64,000 nucleotides of DNA. It comes from CBDCTM01 sp965222005 (GTDB lineage Bacteria > Bacteroidota > Bacteroidia > Chitinophagales > Saprospiraceae). The notes below the pieces were generated by a model. The model was not told the DNA's origin, searched no databases, and was given only the letters and a program-made list of their open reading frames with translations. A program made the position numbers and the translations under genes. The stretch's first letter is position 1. Every line of letters begins with the position of its first letter. Positions 61,807-64,000 of this stretch are shown piece by piece. The stretch is taken from assembly GCA_965222005.1 (NCBI GenBank), contig OZ244935.1, positions 4,340,001 to 4,404,000 of the forward strand, in the 5' to 3' direction.

Positions 61807-62334
61807 ATGGCTACAACCACCGACACTCAGTTTTTCAAGCAACGGCACTACCTGTGGGTTCTGTTATTGGTCGTAGTATGTGCATGCAAGTACAGCTTCA
61901 GAGGCATCAATATCCCCACTAATGTAAACACCTTCTACGTCAATCCATTCGAATTGGAGGCGGTCAATGCACCGCCCTCACTGGATCAAACCTTTTCCGA
62001 GCAGCTAAAAGACAAAATCCGCTCTGAGTCGCGCTTACGCTACCATGACAGTGAGCCGGACATTGAATTTCGGGGAATTATCCGTACGTACGATGTCAGT
62101 TCAGTGGCGCCGCAGCCTGGTGAAACTACTGCCTTTAGTCGCCTCGAGATCGTAGTATTGGTAGATTATATCAACAACAAGGACGAAGAGCAAGGCTGGG
62201 CAGGCCGTAGTTTTCGCTATTTCAACGATTTTGCCAGCGACCAAAACCTGCTGTCCATTCAGGATCAGTTGATTGACGACATCAATGAGCAATTGGTGGA
62301 GGACATTTTCAATGCGGCATTTTCCAATTGGTAA
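61807..62334 (+). CDS. lptE: LPS-assembly lipoprotein LptE-like
   Basis: A 175-residue lipoprotein (lipobox VVCACKY). The body (INIPTNVNTFYVNPFELEAVNAP, DPDIEFRGIIRTYDVSS-type residues: PDIEFRGIIRTYDVSSVAP) and its position before a TPR gene and secG match the Bacteroidota LptE homologue, which partners LptD at the outer membrane to insert lipopolysaccharide. The start could be 61774; ATG 61807 is chosen to give a normal signal peptide. Follows the sigma-54 activator after about 270 bp. Confidence 0.82.
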   Translation: MATTTDTQFFKQRHYLWVLLLVVVCACKYSFRGINIPTNVNTFYVNPFELEAVNAPPSLDQTFSEQLKDKIRSESRLRYHDSEPDIEFRGIIRTYDVSSVAPQPGETTAFSRLEIVVLVDYINNKDEEQGWAGRSFRYFNDFASDQNLLSIQDQLIDDINEQLVEDIFNAAFSNW

Positions 62335-62444
62335 ATCGAAGAGAGTATTGTATCTTTCGACACCAAAAAACTACACAACTTCCGGAGGTGTAACCTGTGC
62401 AAGGTTGAACCTATATTTCACCCTCGCATCATCGCACAAATTAC

Positions 62445-63449
62445 ATGAATGCCCAAAACTTTTCCAATTTCCTGCAGCAAGCTGCGCATCTTTACCAAAT
62501 TACTTATCCCGAACTCCGGAGTCTTGCGCTTCAGTATCCTTATTGCCAGAACATTCATTTATTACTGCTGCAAAAAAGTTGGTTTGAAAAGCACCGCCAC
62601 TACGAGCACTATCTGAAAAAAGCCGCACTGTATGTCAGAGACAGGCAGCGGCTTTCCAAGCAATTTCATGACGCGCCTCTGGCAAAGGAGCAGTCTGAAA
62701 ACTTTGTGATGAGTGCCGATTATCTGGAGTTGATTGATCTCACCGGGCATGGTACCTCCGATGCTACCTTTGCCGATAAGAGGCAGTCAAGTGTCTCATT
62801 TGAAGATTTTGAAACCACCAATCTCAAAAGCATGGAACATCAAGATCCTAAAAAGAATAAAAGCTCCCAGCCGGTTGATTTATCGAAAGATCGCATCCTT
62901 TTTATTGAAGATCTGATGGCTGATGAAAGCACTAAAAAGCCCGCTCCACCTGCTAAAAAGAAGGCAGCGACCTATCAGGAACCGGAGCCAGAGGAGCAGG
63001 TAGAAGAGCTGGAAGACCTTCCAACCAACCCGGGCCTTATTCCCTTTGAAATCACTAATGATGCGGAGCTGCTAAAGCCCGTGCCCAAAAATAGCTTTAG
63101 CAGCTGGCTGAAGCGATATCCCTCACCGAGAGAGAGTATTCAGTATGATTTAAAACAAAGTGGTCGGATGTACGTAGAAGAGGTTCGGGCCAAAATTGGG
63201 CAGGAAGATGTAGAAAAGCCCGTGCCGGCCAAAAAGAAAAAAGCAAAACACAAAAAGAGCGAAGCCTCCCATAGCAAGCCCGGCGATACTTTGGGCAAGG
63301 ATGAGGCGGCCTCCGAAACCCTGGCAGCTATCCTTGCTGAACAGGGCAACCACGATAAGGCCATTGAAATGTACAATCGGCTGAGTTTGATTTTTCCTGA
63401 AAAAAGTACGTTCTTTGCACTTCAAATTCAAAAAATTAAAAATTCTTAG
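62445..63449 (+). CDS. TPR-like protein between lptE and secG
   Basis: A 334-residue soluble protein. The N-terminal helices (AQNFSNFLQQAAHLYQITYPEL and HLLLLQKSWFEKHRHYEHYLKKAALYV) form a first helical part, then a charged, low-complexity centre (PAPPAKKKAATYQ, PEPEEQVEELED, PAKKKKAKHKKSEAS) and a C-terminal TPR (ETLAAILAEQGNHDKAIEMYNRLSLIFPEKSTFF). No signal peptide. The conserved location between lptE and secG in Bacteroidota suggests a role in export or envelope; no function is proven. Ends 2 bp before secG. Confidence 0.85.
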   Translation: MNAQNFSNFLQQAAHLYQITYPELRSLALQYPYCQNIHLLLLQKSWFEKHRHYEHYLKKAALYVRDRQRLSKQFHDAPLAKEQSENFVMSADYLELIDLTGHGTSDATFADKRQSSVSFEDFETTNLKSMEHQDPKKNKSSQPVDLSKDRILFIEDLMADESTKKPAPPAKKKAATYQEPEPEEQVEELEDLPTNPGLIPFEITNDAELLKPVPKNSFSSWLKRYPSPRESIQYDLKQSGRMYVEEVRAKIGQEDVEKPVPAKKKKAKHKKSEASHSKPGDTLGKDEAASETLAAILAEQGNHDKAIEMYNRLSLIFPEKSTFFALQIQKIKNS

Positions 63450-63451
63450 AT

Positions 63452-63709
63452 ATGCTTACTGGAATGACTGTTTTGATCGCCTTGATCTGTGTGCTACTCA
63501 TGGGAGTTATCCTTATACAAAACCCTAAAGGAGGAGGGGTAGATGCCACTTTTGGCGGAAATGCTACCAACCAAATGTTCGGCGCTGCCAAATCTACTGA
63601 TTTCATCGAAAAGCTGACCTGGTACCTGGCTGCCGCTCTTTTTATTCTTTGCATAATCACCAGCTTGATCGTTGGCAGTACGGGCACCGAGATTCAGCTG
63701 ACCCAATAG
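63452..63709 (+). CDS. secG: Protein translocase subunit SecG
   Basis: An 85-residue protein with two membrane helices (LIALICVLLMGVILIQ and WYLAAALFILCIITSLIVG) joined by a cytosolic loop with GGGVDATFGGNATNQMFGA, typical of SecG. SecG joins SecYE to speed preprotein translocation. It begins 2 bp after the TPR gene and is followed by a very strong terminator, so it ends the operon. Confidence 0.94.
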   Translation: MLTGMTVLIALICVLLMGVILIQNPKGGGVDATFGGNATNQMFGAAKSTDFIEKLTWYLAAALFILCIITSLIVGSTGTEIQLTQ

Positions 63710-63747
63710 CTACATTCAACCGCATAGTTCGCTAGAAACGAAAAGTC

Positions 63748-63795
63748 AGAAAAAGCGGGACACAACTCTTAAAAGAGTTGTGTCCCGCTTTTTCT
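63748..63795 (+). terminator. Strong terminator after secG
   Basis: A 23-bp perfect inverted repeat around a 2-base centre, with GCGGGACACAACTC in the stem and T-rich tail (TTTTTCT). Upstream A-rich side also makes it bidirectional. Confidence 0.9.
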
Positions 63796-63832
63796 ATACC
63801 GAATTTTCCGGACTGACAAAGCCTGCCTAAAG

Positions 63833-63847
63833 TTGCCATTTTGGCAA
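63833..63847. promoter_or_regulatory. Short inverted repeat upstream of next gene
   Basis: TTGCCA-TTT-TGGCAA is a perfect 6-bp inverted repeat in the 190-bp leader of the next gene. It could be an operator; no match to CIRCE. Confidence 0.3.
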
Positions 63848-63986
63848 GCCAGGACGAGCAAATGGGCAGCGTTTGTTCCTAAAAACGGCAATTATGGCAT
63901 ATTTCTGCCCTTGGCACGGGAAATGATGAACAGAGGATGTACATACTTTTTATTCATCTTTTAAAAAACTAAAAACAAAATTGTCT

Positions 63987-64000
63987 ATGAAGCCGATCAA
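63987..64000 (+). CDS. Start of next gene, probably groES (partial)
   Basis: ATG at 63987 begins MKPI at the window edge. In Bacteroidota the gene after secG is usually groES, and MKPI would suit a chaperonin N-terminus, but only four codons are visible, so the call rests on gene order. A TTGGCACG string at 63911-63918 resembles a sigma-54 -24 box. Confidence 0.35.

Noticed and set aside
63748..63795. CIRCE heat-shock operator before a groES-like gene
   Set aside because: The inverted repeat does not match TTAGCACTC-N9-GAGTGCTAA and has a terminator shape with a T tract.

Overview
The window comes from a member of the Bacteroidota, most likely a Saprospiria-type or related marine/aquatic lineage. 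Direct signs are: many start-proximal TAnnTTTG boxes (the Bacteroidota sigma -7 element) 20-70 bp before genes; several secreted proteins ending in a type IX secretion (T9SS) C-terminal sorting domain with a PNP motif; a TonB-dependent receptor with an N-terminal carboxypeptidase-regulatory-like domain; long Bacteroidota-style NusB and MutS; and the Bacteroidota gene order miaB - sigma-54 activator - lptE - TPR protein - secG, followed by a first codon that is probably groES. Class-level placement is inference; phylum-level placement is well supported.

Layout. 1-484: a decayed fatty-acid hydroxylase. 481-3663 (minus): a membrane TIR-domain protein, a secreted SHOCT/HExxH peptidase-like protein and a repeat-rich secreted protein; this is the most unusual gene cluster. 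3818-7690 (plus): 5'-nucleotidase-like lipoprotein, class IV aminotransferase and biotin carboxylase, tightly overlapped. 7740-11436: small conserved protein, an S24-type repressor, a complete IS1-family element with target duplication just upstream of the repressor, tpiA and a SanA-like protein. 11658-17759: ppk1, purM, a NarL-type response regulator and a three-LysM protein. 17903-25430: CNNM/CBS transporter-like protein, lipoprotein, di-haem peroxidase with T9SS tail, glpD and a GH31 glucosidase. 25433-28210: ICMT-like and TylF-like methyltransferases and a frameshifted kelch/T9SS protein. 28499-35891 (minus): guaA, a periplasmic-binding-fold lipoprotein, a DUF4846 lipoprotein and trmH, then yidC and a DUF6438 lipoprotein. 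36324-39849: an OmpA-module protein and a membrane protein with duplicated helix-hairpin-helix domains, facing an OmpA/TSP3 outer-membrane protein. 40029-45999: nusB, ffh, mutS and a TerB-like protein. 46076-58556: a mostly secretome block (lipoproteins, M1 peptidase, PKD/T9SS protein, TonB receptor, HExxHxxGxxH protease). 58770-64000: miaB, sigma-54 activator, lptE, TPR protein, secG and the start of the next gene.

How the genes work together. Most of the window is housekeeping: envelope biogenesis (YidC, SecG, LptE, SRP), nucleotide metabolism (PurM, GuaA), RNA modification (MiaB, TrmH), DNA repair (MutS) and a secretome that delivers peptidases and adhesin-like proteins through Sec plus T9SS. 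The accessory signals are the TIR/peptidase cluster, the IS1-family insertion between a repressor and its probable operator, two families of dispersed intergenic repeats present in two copies each, one pseudogene and one frameshifted T9SS cargo. No rRNA, tRNA or CRISPR array was seen. Promoter boxes were used to correct several start codons (metallopeptidase, purM, guaA, nusB, ffh, miaB).
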